Below are positions 6,705 to 14,919 of a stretch of 64,000 nt of DNA, piece after piece (the first letter of the stretch is position 1; each line of letters begins with the position of its first letter). Where the stretch lies: the NCBI RefSeq assembly GCF_003722355.1, contig NZ_QWDD01000001.1, positions 1,550,001 to 1,614,000 on the forward strand. The letters are read 5' to 3'. The notes beneath the pieces were generated by a model, which was not told the DNA's origin, made no database searches, and saw only the letters and a list, made by a program, of their open reading frames with translations. Origin of the DNA: Methylocystis hirsuta (GTDB lineage: Bacteria > Pseudomonadota > Alphaproteobacteria > Rhizobiales > Beijerinckiaceae). A program made the translations under genes and the position numbers.

Positions 6705-7913
6705 TTACGTTTGGATATGCTCGGGCCGCACGCCAAGCCCGATGAGCCGCGCCGGCAGTCGGCGCAGCAGCGGAATGGCGTTGAGCAGCCGCAGCGCCAG
6801 CGGCGCATCGAAGGGCTTCTCCGCGGAGAGCACGCTACGCACCACGCGATTTTGAATGGCGAGCTGAATGGCCTGCGTCACGCGCGTCGGAAATTCGCGC
6901 CGGCGCTGCACGGCGCGCACGTCCCCATCGCTTAGCGCGTCGTCGCGCAGCTTCGCGGAAAGGAGATTGGCGGCGGCGACGGCGTCCTGGATCGCCAGGT
7001 TCACGCCGACGCCGCCAACCGGCGACATGGCGTGCGCGGCGTCGCCGATGCACAGCAATCCGGGGCGGCTCCATGTCTTGAGGCGGTTGACCTGAACCGT
7101 CAGCAGGCTGACGTCGGTCCAATCCTTGAGCGTATCGACGCGATCGGCGAGGAAGGGCGTTAAGCCGGCGATCGAATCACGAAACGTCTCGATGCCTTTC
7201 TCGCGTAATTTTTCGGCGTCGCCCTTGGGGATGACGCAGCCGCACTGCCAGTAGGCGCCGCGATCGATCATCGCCAGCATGCGCCCCGGCGCGACGCGGC
7301 CGAAGCTTTCGTCGGGATCGCTCTCCTTGCGCGGCAATTTGAACCACAGCACGTCCATCGGCGCGCCAAAGTCGTCGACGGGGAGCTTCGCGTCCTCTCG
7401 CATTCGCGAGCTGCGTCCGTCGGCGGCGATGACCAGCTTGGCCTCGATCTTCACTTCTCCTTCCGGCCCTTTCGCCGAAACGCCGCAGACGCGCTCGCCG
7501 TCTAACAAGAGGCGCTCGCCGGTAGTGTTCATCAGAAGGCGGAAATTCGGAAGCGCCCGCGCATGCGCCGCGATGAAATCGAGGAAATCCCATTGCGGCA
7601 TGAAGGCGATGAAATTGCACGCGCCGGGGAGGCTCGAAAAGTCGGCGACCTTGTATTGACGTTCGCCGATCCAAGCCGATAGCTCATAGGCCTTGTGGTG
7701 GGGCAGCCGCAGGAATTCGTCGAGCAGGCCGAGCTCGTCCATGATGTGCAGCGTCGACGGGTGAATCGTGTCGCCGCGAAAATCGCGCAGAAAATCGGCG
7801 TGTTTTTCGAGGACGATCACATCGACGCCGGCGCGCGCCAGCAGAAATCCGGCCATGAGCCCGGCAGGGCCGCCGCCGACGACGCAGCAGGTCGTTGTAA
7901 CAATCTGCGACAT
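6705..7913 (-). CDS. FAD-dependent monooxygenase/hydroxylase (UbiH-like)
   Basis: A 402-residue flavoprotein of the aromatic hydroxylase class (FAD_binding_3). It has an N-terminal Rossmann motif GGGPAGL for the ADP part of FAD, a middle block LVIAADGRSSRMR (DG motif), and CIGDAAHAMSPVGGVGVN (GD motif contacting flavin), in the standard order. The ATG at 7913 follows GGAGG at good spacing; a longer frame upstream is not supported. It ends six bases from the convergent beta-propeller gene. FAD-dependent oxidoreductases of this type are found both in ubiquinone biosynthesis and in catabolism; the substrate cannot be named from the sequence. Confidence 0.85.
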   Translation of the reverse strand: MSQIVTTTCCVVGGGPAGLMAGFLLARAGVDVIVLEKHADFLRDFRGDTIHPSTLHIMDELGLLDEFLRLPHHKAYELSAWIGERQYKVADFSSLPGACNFIAFMPQWDFLDFIAAHARALPNFRLLMNTTGERLLLDGERVCGVSAKGPEGEVKIEAKLVIAADGRSSRMREDAKLPVDDFGAPMDVLWFKLPRKESDPDESFGRVAPGRMLAMIDRGAYWQCGCVIPKGDAEKLREKGIETFRDSIAGLTPFLADRVDTLKDWTDVSLLTVQVNRLKTWSRPGLLCIGDAAHAMSPVGGVGVNLAIQDAVAAANLLSAKLRDDALSDGDVRAVQRRREFPTRVTQAIQLAIQNRVVRSVLSAEKPFDAPLALRLLNAIPLLRRLPARLIGLGVRPEHIQT

Positions 7914-8005
7914 GGAGCCTCCGCCGCCTGGAGCCCGACGTTCCAGCGAGTCGAACATAGGCCACGCCGCACGGCGCTCCAAAACTGGTCGTCTGGCAGT
8001 GGCTT

Positions 8006-8539
8006 TTATAGACTAAGAGCAAACCGCGCCCACATGATCGCGAGCGTGATGCAGCTTACGGCGTAAACCGCAAAACGGAAGGGAACGTAATTAAACAAAA
8101 TGTAAATCGCGGCGTGTACGGAGCGAGACGCCACATACATCCAGGCGAGCGAGAGCTGCAACGCGTCGGCGTTATGAAAAGCGATCATCAACAGCAAGAC
8201 GACATAGAAGAGCGTCGGAACCTGCATGAGGTTATTGAATGCGCGAGCCGGGCGCTCGATCCATTCGCTCGGCGGTTCGGTCTCGTAGTCGCGAAAATAT
8301 TTTAACGAAGCGCCCCCGAGAAGCACGGCGCCGTTCCGGGCAATCACCATTAGCAGCCAAACCACGGCGGTTAAGGCGAACATTGCAATCATGGGCGACA
8401 CGATACCCGCAGGGTCAGCTGGAATGGCGGGCCGAGTCGACAGCGCCGCGATCGCAACCACGCCCGCCATAATGATGGCGAAGACAGCTAGATATTCGTT
8501 GCCGCTCGGTCGGCGCCCTTCTTCCTGGAATTCGGCCAT
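8006..8539 (-). CDS. MAPEG-family membrane protein
   Basis: A 177-residue protein with four predicted membrane helices (about 18-37, 50-75, 110-128 and 145-175). RPARAFNNLMQVPTLFYVV and the later ASRSVHAAIYILFNYVPFR are characteristic of MAPEG proteins (membrane-associated glutathione/eicosanoid-type enzymes). The start at 8539 is set by GGAGG eight bases upstream. The gene diverges from an HxlR regulator with an inverted-repeat operator between them, so it is probably the regulated target, perhaps in electrophile detoxification. The bacterial members are poorly characterised, and glutathione use is not shown here. Confidence 0.8.
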   Translation of the reverse strand: MAEFQEEGRRPSGNEYLAVFAIIMAGVVAIAALSTRPAIPADPAGIVSPMIAMFALTAVVWLLMVIARNGAVLLGGASLKYFRDYETEPPSEWIERPARAFNNLMQVPTLFYVVLLLMIAFHNADALQLSLAWMYVASRSVHAAIYILFNYVPFRFAVYAVSCITLAIMWARFALSL

Positions 8540-8633
8540 CGATCTCCTCCCTCGAGAGATGCGCAAGCGAGGCGTTCACAGCCAGCGAAGCGCTCTTGAG
8601 ATAAGCGTCATGCCCGCCCGCTCGGCGGAGATC

Positions 8634-8678
8634 ACTTGCAATTTGCAAATAAATCAAGTTCGCTTGTTATTTGCAAGT
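8634..8678. promoter_or_regulatory. Operator cluster between MAPEG and HxlR genes
   Basis: TTGCAAATAA (8643-8652) and TTATTTGCAA (8667-8676) are perfect inverted repeats 14 bp apart. ACTTGCAA (8634-8641) also pairs with TTGCAAGT (8671-8678). TTGCAA thus occurs three times in an AT-rich stretch within the divergent promoter region, about 20 bp before the HxlR start. HxlR proteins usually bind such inverted repeats and respond to reactive electrophiles. Confidence 0.65.
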
Positions 8679-8698
8679 AAATTTCATAACCTCTGCGG

Positions 8699-9145
8699 GT
8701 GTCCAAGAAATATCCCGCCCTCCGACGCTCCGACTGTCCGCTGAACGTCTGCCTCGAAATCTTCGGCGATCGATGGTCGCTGCTCATCATCCGCGACCTG
8801 CTGTTCAAGAAGCGGCACGAGTTCAAGGACTACCTCGCGGCCAAGGAACGTATCGCGACCAATGTCCTGTCGGATCGGCTGCGGCGATTGGAGGCAAGCG
8901 GCATCATCACGAAGACTGTGCATCCCTCCGATGCGCGCAAGGCGGACTACCGGCTGACTGAAAAAGGACTGGATCTAGCCCCTCTCCTCTTCGAAATGGC
9001 GCTTTGGGCGACGAAGCATGAGAAGACCGACGCCCCCACCGCTCTGGTGCGGCGAATGTCGGACGACCGTTCGAACCTGCTCGCAGAGCTGAGAGCCAAC
9101 CACAGGCCGGCGCCGGCGCAAAAAAATCCGAGCGCAAGGGAGTGA
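8699..9145 (+). CDS. HxlR-family transcriptional regulator
   Basis: A 148-residue winged-helix regulator with the diagnostic HxlR pattern: CPLNVCLEIFGDRWSLLIIRDL, the wing/recognition region FKDYLAAKERIATNVLSDRLRRL, and DARKADYRLTEKG. Two cysteines (in DCPLNVC) lie at the N-terminus, where some members sense thiol-reactive compounds. Translation starts at a GTG directly behind the operator region; no strong ribosome site is visible. It diverges from the MAPEG gene and most likely represses it and itself. The last 25 residues are unstructured. Confidence 0.9.
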   Translation: MSKKYPALRRSDCPLNVCLEIFGDRWSLLIIRDLLFKKRHEFKDYLAAKERIATNVLSDRLRRLEASGIITKTVHPSDARKADYRLTEKGLDLAPLLFEMALWATKHEKTDAPTALVRRMSDDRSNLLAELRANHRPAPAQKNPSARE

Positions 9146-9279
9146 CGGGCTGGGCCTGAGAAGCTTGCGTCCGGTCTGATCCGGGCGCTCGACTTGGACG
9201 GGGCCGTCTCTCCCGCAAGGCTGGACATTGGCGCCATCAGACGCAATAAGGGGCCACGAAATTCGAGGACGCCAGATAC

Positions 9280-9687
9280 ATGTCCTATATCGTTCGCTTC
9301 TTCACCTGGTGGAACCGCGCCACGCTCAGCACCGGCCTCTGGACGCTGCTGTACGGCGAGCGCGTCGGCGAAGATGAATTCGGCAACGTCTATTACCGTC
9401 GGCGCGGCGGCAAGATCGATGCGGCGCTGGGGTTTGAACGGCGCTGGGTGATCTACAACGGCTATTGCGAGGGTTCGGCGACGCCGCCCGGGTGGTACGG
9501 TTGGCTGCACCACACGGTGGACACGCCGCCGACCGACGAGACCTATCGGCCGCGCTCCTGGGAGCTTCCGCACCAGGCCAATTTGACCGGAACGCCGCAG
9601 GCCTATCGGCCGCCGGGCTCTCAGCTTGCGCTGGGCGAGCGGCCGCCCGCCGGCGGCGACTACGCCCCCTGGCGGCCTGAAGGCTGA
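9280..9687 (+). CDS. NADH:ubiquinone oxidoreductase subunit NDUFA12
   Basis: A 135-residue homologue of the 17.2-kDa supernumerary complex I subunit (NDUFA12/B17.2), which in bacteria is largely confined to alphaproteobacteria and sits at the matrix/cytoplasmic arm junction. Recognisable blocks are FGNVYYRR, RRWVIYNG, YCEGSATPPGWYGWLHH and a C-terminal Pro-rich YRPPG tail. The 134 bp before it show no other gene. It precedes the DUF2155 gene as in many Hyphomicrobiales, where this pair sits beside aat-accC-accB-aroQ. Confidence 0.92.
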   Translation: MSYIVRFFTWWNRATLSTGLWTLLYGERVGEDEFGNVYYRRRGGKIDAALGFERRWVIYNGYCEGSATPPGWYGWLHHTVDTPPTDETYRPRSWELPHQANLTGTPQAYRPPGSQLALGERPPAGGDYAPWRPEG

Positions 9688-9773
9688 GCGGCGCTCTCCT
9701 TGGAAAGGCCTTTCTTGCCTGCTTTCGTCCCCGGCTTGTTTTTGGAGCTGGCGGAGAATCCTGCGGTGATCGG

Positions 9774-10526
9774 ATGAAGTTGCCCTTATCCCTGACGCCA
9801 GCGGCTGTCGGCGCGTGGGCTTTTTTTGCGGTCTCCGCGTCAGCCGAGCCGATCCGGCACCCCACCGCGATCTTCGCCGGCCTCGACAAGACCACCGGCC
9901 GCATCATCAATTTCGACGTCGCGATCGACGAAACCGTGCAGTTCGGCGCCCTTCAGGTGACGCCGCGCGTGTGCAACACGCGACCGCAGACCGAAACCCC
10001 GCAGACGACCAGCTTCGTCGAGGTGGACGAACTCATCCTCAAGCCGGAACGCCGGGGCGACCAGCCCGAAACGGTCAAGACCGACGCCAAACAAGAGGCG
10101 AAGCGCATCTTCTCGGGCTGGATGTTCGCTGCAAGTCCCGGTCTCCACGGGGTCGAGCATCCCGTCTATGACGTCTGGCTGGTCGACTGCAAAGGCGGCA
10201 AGGAAACGGTCGCGCCGCCCGCCGAAGCGGCCGCGCCGGCGGCTCCGCCTGCCGAGGCCGAGGCGACGGTCGCGCCCGAAGGCGCCAGCGGCAAGAAGCG
10301 CCGCTCGCGCCGAGTCGAGCCGACGGCGCCGCCGCCGATGGAAAATCAGCCGATCGGGCCAACCGATCAGGCAGCCCCGGCGCCCGTCGAGCCTGAGGCG
10401 GCTCCTGCGCCAGCGGAAGATCCTGCCGCCTCGCCGACGGGCGGGCGCAAGAAGAAGCGGCGGCGCGCCGAACAGGCAAACCCCGCTGCGGCGCCTCCTG
10501 CGAGCAACCCGCTTTTCCCCTTCTAA
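9774..10526 (+). CDS. DUF2155 periplasmic protein with Pro/Ala-rich tail
   Basis: A 250-residue protein. A short signal peptide (cut near VSASA) is followed by a DUF2155 domain of about 115 residues: [37 protein letters not shown] (split here as family blocks), [28 protein letters not shown]. Two cysteines in this domain could form a disulfide. The remaining 115 residues are low-complexity Pro/Ala with two basic patches (KKRRSRR, KKKRRR) and may bind the cell wall or envelope. Function is unknown in the family. The stop overlaps the convergent aat gene by four bases. Confidence 0.85.
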   Translation: MKLPLSLTPAAVGAWAFFAVSASAEPIRHPTAIFAGLDKTTGRIINFDVAIDETVQFGALQVTPRVCNTRPQTETPQTTSFVEVDELILKPERRGDQPETVKTDAKQEAKRIFSGWMFAASPGLHGVEHPVYDVWLVDCKGGKETVAPPAEAAAPAAPPAEAEATVAPEGASGKKRRSRRVEPTAPPPMENQPIGPTDQAAPAPVEPEAAPAPAEDPAASPTGGRKKKRRRAEQANPAAAPPASNPLFPF

Positions 10527-11191
10527 TCGGCCAGCGCGGCCAGCGCCTGAGCGCCGCGCACCGGCGCGGTTTTGGGCCAGACGCTGAAGTTGGCCTTTTC
10601 TGGGAGCGCCCGTTCGAGCGCGCGATGATATTCCTCGCGCGAAACCTCGATCGCGCCGAGCGAGGCGAGATGCGGCGTAATGAATTGCGTGTCGAGCAGC
10701 TGGAAGCCGCCCGCTCGTAACCGCCCGATCAGGTGGACGAGCGCGACCTTTGAGGCGTCGCGCTCCAGATGGAACATGCTCTCGCCGAAAAACGCGCTTC
10801 CGAGAGCGACGCCGTAGAGCCCGCCGACGAGGCGCCCATCGAGGCGGCATTCCACCGTATGTGCGAAGCCAATATCGAACAACTCGCGATAAAGCCGGTG
10901 GATTTCGGCGTTGATCCAGGTCCGCTCACGTCGAAACGCGGGAGCGGCGCAGGCGTCGATCACCGCGTCGAAATCGCGATCGACGACGACCTCGAAACGA
11001 TCGGACCGCACGGTCTTGGCCAGGGAGCGCGACACGACGAAGTCGTCGAAGGGAAAGATCGCGCGCCGCTCCGGATCGACCCAGTAAAGCTGATCGTCGT
11101 CGGCGCTCTCGGCCATCGGGAAAAGTCCGATGGAATAGGCGCGGAGCAGAAGATGCGGGGTGATCGCATAGGGGGCGTTGAGACGGGACAT
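10523..11191 (-). CDS. aat: Leucyl/phenylalanyl-tRNA-protein transferase
   Basis: A 222-residue enzyme that adds Leu or Phe from charged tRNA to proteins with N-terminal Lys or Arg, marking them for ClpS/ClpAP degradation. The hallmark blocks are [46 protein letters not shown] and [16 protein letters not shown]. Length is normal. It closes the aroQ-accB-accC cluster on the minus strand, separated here from accC by a small lysozyme-inhibitor-like gene. Confidence 0.95.
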   Translation of the reverse strand: MSRLNAPYAITPHLLLRAYSIGLFPMAESADDDQLYWVDPERRAIFPFDDFVVSRSLAKTVRSDRFEVVVDRDFDAVIDACAAPAFRRERTWINAEIHRLYRELFDIGFAHTVECRLDGRLVGGLYGVALGSAFFGESMFHLERDASKVALVHLIGRLRAGGFQLLDTQFITPHLASLGAIEVSREEYHRALERALPEKANFSVWPKTAPVRGAQALAALAD

Positions 11192-11240
11192 CTATTCAAG
11201 GATAGCGGCGCGAGAACGCCGCGCCACCCTCGACGGCGAG

Positions 11241-11254
11241 TTTCTTTAAAGAAA
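11241..11254. other. AT-rich perfect palindrome between mliC-like gene and aat
   Basis: TTTCTTTAAAGAAA is a perfect 14-bp palindrome 7 bp downstream of the MliC-like stop codon. It could be a weak hairpin or an operator for aat; neither is supported by more than its symmetry. Confidence 0.3.
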
Positions 11255-11260
11255 GTCGAA

Positions 11261-11581
11261 TTAATTGCGCGTCGTGCAGTTGAGCTTCGCGCCCCGCCAC
11301 TCGACCATGGCGTCGTCGCCCTTGTTCCAAAACTCGATGTCTTTGGCGACGTAGCGCGCGCCGCTCGCGGCCATCGCCTGTTTGGCCATCACGGTCTCGC
11401 CTTTAAAGACGAGTTTGGCGCGATTGGCGTTCGCGCCAAGGAAAGTGACCGTCAGAGCGGCGTTGGGATCGCCCGAACATGTGAAGACGAAGGGACCGCG
11501 CACGGTGGTTTTTGCGTGGGCGGATGCGAGCGGCGCAGCTGCCGCCAGAACCGCTGCGATGATGACCAGGGCTCGATTCAT
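11261..11581 (-). CDS. MliC-like C-type lysozyme inhibitor
   Basis: A 106-residue exported protein. The signal peptide ends near ASAHA; the remaining 80 residues fit the MliC/PliC fold: FVFTCSGD at the start, LTVTFLGAN, SGARYVAKDIEFWNKGDDAMVEW and a C-terminal cysteine (KLNCTTRN) that can pair with the first one. No lipobox cysteine is present, so it is probably periplasmic and not lipid-anchored. The family blocks host or predator lysozyme. It lies between accC and aat, a pair usually adjacent, so it looks like a later insertion. Assignment rests on pattern only. Confidence 0.7.
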   Translation of the reverse strand: MNRALVIIAAVLAAAAPLASAHAKTTVRGPFVFTCSGDPNAALTVTFLGANANRAKLVFKGETVMAKQAMAASGARYVAKDIEFWNKGDDAMVEWRGAKLNCTTRN

Positions 11582-11599
11582 CTTCTTCCACCCTTCGCT

Positions 11600-12958
11600 C
11601 TAAAAATCGGGTTCGATGCCGCCCGTCGCCAAAAAATGCTCCAACCAATGAATGTCGTAAATTCCGTTTTGAACGTCGGCGTTGCGCACGAGCGTGCGAA
11701 ACAGCGGAAGCGTCGTATCGATGCCGTCGACGATAAATTCGTCCAGCGCGCGACGCAGCCGCATCAGCGCTTCCGTTCGGTTGCGCCCGTGAACGATCAG
11801 CTTTCCGATGAGCGAGTCGTAGTTGGAGGGGATCGTATAGCCCTGATAGACCGCTGAATCGACGCGAACCCCGACGCCGCCGGGTGGGTGGTAATAAGCG
11901 ATGCGCCCGGGCGAGGGCCTGAAGCTCGTGGGGTGCTCGGCGTTTACGCGGCATTCGATGGCGTGGCCGTAGAACCACATGTCTTCCTGTCGCAGGGAGA
12001 GCGGCGAGCCCGCCGCGACCCGGATCTGTTCGCAGACGAGATCGACGCCGGTGATCGCCTCCGTCACCGGATGCTCGACCTGAATGCGCGTATTCATCTC
12101 GATGAAATAGAATTCGCCGTTCTCGTAAAGAAACTCGATCGTGCCGGCGCCGGCGTATTGCATGTCTCGCATGGCGCGCGAGCAGATCTCGCCGATCTCC
12201 ATACGCTGGGCGTCGTTGAGCGCGGGCGAGGGGCTTTCCTCCCAGATCTTCTGGTGTCGGCGCTGGAGCGAGCAGTCGCGCTCGCCGAGGTGAACCGCCT
12301 GGCCCTTGCCGTCGCCGAAAATCTGAAATTCGATATGGCGCGGCTTTTCGAGAAATTTCTCGATGTAGACCGTATCGTCGCCGAACGCGGCCTTTGCTTC
12401 GGTGCGCGCGGTGGCGATCGCGATGGGAAGGTCATGCGCGTCGCGCGCGACCTTCATGCCGCGGCCGCCGCCGCCGGACGCCGCCTTCACCAGAACCGGA
12501 AAGCCGATCCTCTCGGCGATCTTCAGCGCTTCCTTTTCGCTCAGGATCGGCCCGTCGGAGCCAGGCACGCAAGGAATGCCAAGCTTCCTTGCGGTCGCCT
12601 TGGCTTCGATCTTGTCGCCCATCAGGCGGATGTGCTCGGATTTCGGTCCGATGAAGGTGATGTTATGTTCTTCGAGAATCTCGGCGAAGCGCGCGTTCTC
12701 GGAAAGGAAACCATAGCCCGGATGCACGGCGTCCGCGCCGGTGATTTCGCAGGCGGAGAGCAGGGCGGGGATATTGAGATAGGAATCGCGGGCGGGCGCC
12801 GGCCCGATGCAGACGGACTCGTCGGCGAGCTTGACATGCATGGCGTCGGCGTCGGCGGTCGAATGCACGGCGACTGTCGCGACGCCTAATTCCTTGGCCG
12901 CGCGCAGGATGCGCAGCGCGATTTCGCCGCGGTTGGCGATAAGGATCTTGTCGAACAT
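11600..12958 (-). CDS. accC: Acetyl-CoA carboxylase, biotin carboxylase subunit
   Basis: A 452-residue enzyme that carboxylates biotin on AccB with ATP and bicarbonate, the first step of malonyl-CoA and fatty acid synthesis. It shows the N-terminal domain [22 protein letters not shown], the glycine-rich ATP-grasp loop [12 protein letters not shown], the metal site [16 protein letters not shown] and the C-terminal RVNAEHP block. Length equals the usual 447-455. It follows accB after 13 bp on the same strand. Confidence 0.97.
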   Translation of the reverse strand: MFDKILIANRGEIALRILRAAKELGVATVAVHSTADADAMHVKLADESVCIGPAPARDSYLNIPALLSACEITGADAVHPGYGFLSENARFAEILEEHNITFIGPKSEHIRLMGDKIEAKATARKLGIPCVPGSDGPILSEKEALKIAERIGFPVLVKAASGGGGRGMKVARDAHDLPIAIATARTEAKAAFGDDTVYIEKFLEKPRHIEFQIFGDGKGQAVHLGERDCSLQRRHQKIWEESPSPALNDAQRMEIGEICSRAMRDMQYAGAGTIEFLYENGEFYFIEMNTRIQVEHPVTEAITGVDLVCEQIRVAAGSPLSLRQEDMWFYGHAIECRVNAEHPTSFRPSPGRIAYYHPPGGVGVRVDSAVYQGYTIPSNYDSLIGKLIVHGRNRTEALMRLRRALDEFIVDGIDTTLPLFRTLVRNADVQNGIYDIHWLEHFLATGGIEPDF

Positions 12959-12971
12959 CTCTTACCGCCGC

Positions 12972-13496
12972 CTACTCGATCACGAGGAGAGGTTCGCCGT
13001 ATTCCACAGGCTGGCCGTCCTCGACGAGTATGGCCGTCACAACGCCGGATTTGGTGGCGACGATGTCGTTGAAGGTCTTCATCGCTTCGATCAGCAACAG
13101 CTTGTCGCCGAGCGAAACGCGCGCGCCGATCTCGACGAAGGGCTTTGCGTCGGGGTTCGGCCGAAGATAAGCGGTGCCGACCATGGGCGACTTCACCGCG
13201 TCCAGGTATTCGGCGGGCTCCGTGACGGGAGTGGGGGACGTGGCCGGCTTTGCCGTCGGCGGCGGCGGGGGCTGGACCGGCGGCGCGGCGCCGACGCTCG
13301 GGATCGCTGCGGCAGGCGCGCGCGCCGCGCGGATACGCAAATCGCCCTTCTCCACCTCAAATTCGGTCAAATTGCTGCTTGCGACGAGCTCCGCAATCGT
13401 GCGCAGCAGATCCGCGTCGATGGCGGGCGCGGGCGCGGTGACCGACGCCGGCTTGCGGGAGGAAGCGGTGCGAGGCGGTTGAGCTTTGCGCGCCAT
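12972..13496 (-). CDS. accB: Biotin carboxyl carrier protein of acetyl-CoA carboxylase
   Basis: A 174-residue carrier. The N-terminal helix region [23 protein letters not shown] is typical, followed by a Pro/Ala linker (about 65-90) and the biotinyl domain containing [11 protein letters not shown] and the biotin-accepting lysine of [10 protein letters not shown] near residue 139. The first 25 residues are basic and variable. It lies 7 bp after aroQ and just before accC, forming one transcription unit. Confidence 0.95.
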   Translation of the reverse strand: MARKAQPPRTASSRKPASVTAPAPAIDADLLRTIAELVASSNLTEFEVEKGDLRIRAARAPAAAIPSVGAAPPVQPPPPPTAKPATSPTPVTEPAEYLDAVKSPMVGTAYLRPNPDAKPFVEIGARVSLGDKLLLIEAMKTFNDIVATKSGVVTAILVEDGQPVEYGEPLLVIE

Positions 13497-13503
13497 AAGT
13501 GTC

Positions 13504-13947
13504 TCAGCTCTTTCTCAGTTCGTTTTCAAAGACAGCGTCAAGGGCAAGAACGTATGAGAGCGGGCCGAATCCCGCGATCACGCCGCGCGCCGCTGGCGAG
13601 ATGAAGGAATGGCTCCGAAAGCTTTCGCGTGCGTGCACATTGGACAGGTGCACTTCGATGACGACAGCTTGCGCGCCCTTGATCGCATCATAGAGCGCGA
13701 TGGATGTGTGCGTCAGCGCGCCAGCGTTCAGTATGACCGGCGCGCCCGCGCCGCCGGCTTCCTGGATCCAGTCGACGAGATCGCCCTCGTGGTTGGACTG
13801 CCGGAAAACCAGCGATACGCCGCGTTCGGCGCAACGCTTCTCCAGCGTCGCGCGGATATCGTCGAGCGACGCCGTTCCGTATATCGCGGGCTCCCGCTTG
13901 CCGAGAAGATTGAGATTGGGACCGTTAAGCACGTGGACGGCTGACAT
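13504..13947 (-). CDS. aroQ: Type II 3-dehydroquinate dehydratase
   Basis: A 147-residue shikimate-pathway enzyme converting 3-dehydroquinate to 3-dehydroshikimate. The family blocks are complete: [19 protein letters not shown] (catalytic Tyr), [31 protein letters not shown] and [17 protein letters not shown] with the catalytic His. It heads the aroQ-accB-accC series. The pairing with acc genes is common in alphaproteobacteria and is not known to reflect a functional link. Confidence 0.96.
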   Translation of the reverse strand: MSAVHVLNGPNLNLLGKREPAIYGTASLDDIRATLEKRCAERGVSLVFRQSNHEGDLVDWIQEAGGAGAPVILNAGALTHTSIALYDAIKGAQAVVIEVHLSNVHARESFRSHSFISPAARGVIAGFGPLSYVLALDAVFENELRKS

Positions 13948-14039
13948 AGCGCTTCCGAAAACGTTCCCCGAAAAATCTCAAAGGCGGCAGGCTGTCTGTC
14001 TTAGCCGTGTTGTCGCCGCAAAGAAAGCCCGTCGCGGCG

Positions 14040-14801
14040 CTAGCAGGCGGTCTTGCCGCATTTGCGCATGTTTTCGATCTTGGCTTTCAGTTGCGCGTAG
14101 GGCACGCCGCCGATGATCGCCTCTTTGCCGATGACCCAGGCGGGCGTTCCATCGAACCGCAGCTCATCGGCCAGCGTCGCGACTTCCTTCAGCGCGGCCT
14201 TTGTCTCCGGGCTCGACATGTCCTTCTCGAGACGGGGCATATCGGCGCCCACCTCCTTCGCCGCCGCCAGCGCCTGCTGCTTGCCGATGTGGCCGCGAGT
14301 CGAGAGCAGCTTGCGATGGAAATCCCAGAACTTCTGGCTGTCGAGCTGCATGCGCGCAGCGGTCGCGACCTGCGCCGCCTCGACGGAGTCGGGCCCCAGA
14401 ATCGGGAAGTCCTTGAGCACCACCCGCAGCTTGGGATCCGCCTCGATCAACTTGCCGACCGAAGCCATCGCCTGCTTGCAGTAGCCGCAGTTATAGTCGA
14501 AGAATTCGACGAGCGTGACGTCGCCGCTCGGATTGCCCACGACGGCCTGGTTGGGCGAGTTCACGATTTTGTCGCCGTGCTGGCCGACGGCCTTTTCGCG
14601 GGTGGCGGCCTCGGCGACCTTCTCGCGCTTTCCAAGTTCGTCAATTGCTTCCCGGACCACTTCCGGGTTGGAAAGGAGATAGTCGTGCACGACCTTCTCG
14701 ATCTCGACCTTCTGCTTGCCGGAAAGCTCCTCGGCGAAGAGCGGCGTCGCCGCGCCTAGAGCGAGACATGCGCCGGCGGCGAGCGAGATAAAAAAGCTCA
14801 T
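14040..14801 (-). CDS. Periplasmic DsbA-family thiol oxidoreductase
   Basis: A 253-residue exported thioredoxin-fold protein. The signal peptide ends near LFAEE; a helical N-terminal extension (residues 20-80, VVHDYLLSNPEVVREAI) resembles ScsC/BdbD-type proteins. The redox motif CGYC in EFFDYNCGYCKQAM is near residue 104, and the cis-Pro loop is FDGTPAWVIG. The start at 14801 follows AAAGGAGA at proper spacing; an upstream frame is rejected. It would form or shuffle disulfides in secreted proteins. It lies between lptD and aroQ on the same strand, and LptD upstream has several cysteines that could be substrates. Confidence 0.88.
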   Translation of the reverse strand: MSFFISLAAGACLALGAATPLFAEELSGKQKVEIEKVVHDYLLSNPEVVREAIDELGKREKVAEAATREKAVGQHGDKIVNSPNQAVVGNPSGDVTLVEFFDYNCGYCKQAMASVGKLIEADPKLRVVLKDFPILGPDSVEAAQVATAARMQLDSQKFWDFHRKLLSTRGHIGKQQALAAAKEVGADMPRLEKDMSSPETKAALKEVATLADELRFDGTPAWVIGKEAIIGGVPYAQLKAKIENMRKCGKTAC

Positions 14802-14919
14802 TGCATTCTCCTTTGCGCGACAGCGCATTCGTGTCGGGATCCCTTCGTCGCGGCGCTTTTAGCACAAGGGGCGGCGGGCGTCCTCCTGACGTAAGGTAGG
14901 CACATCTCACGCGAATGGC

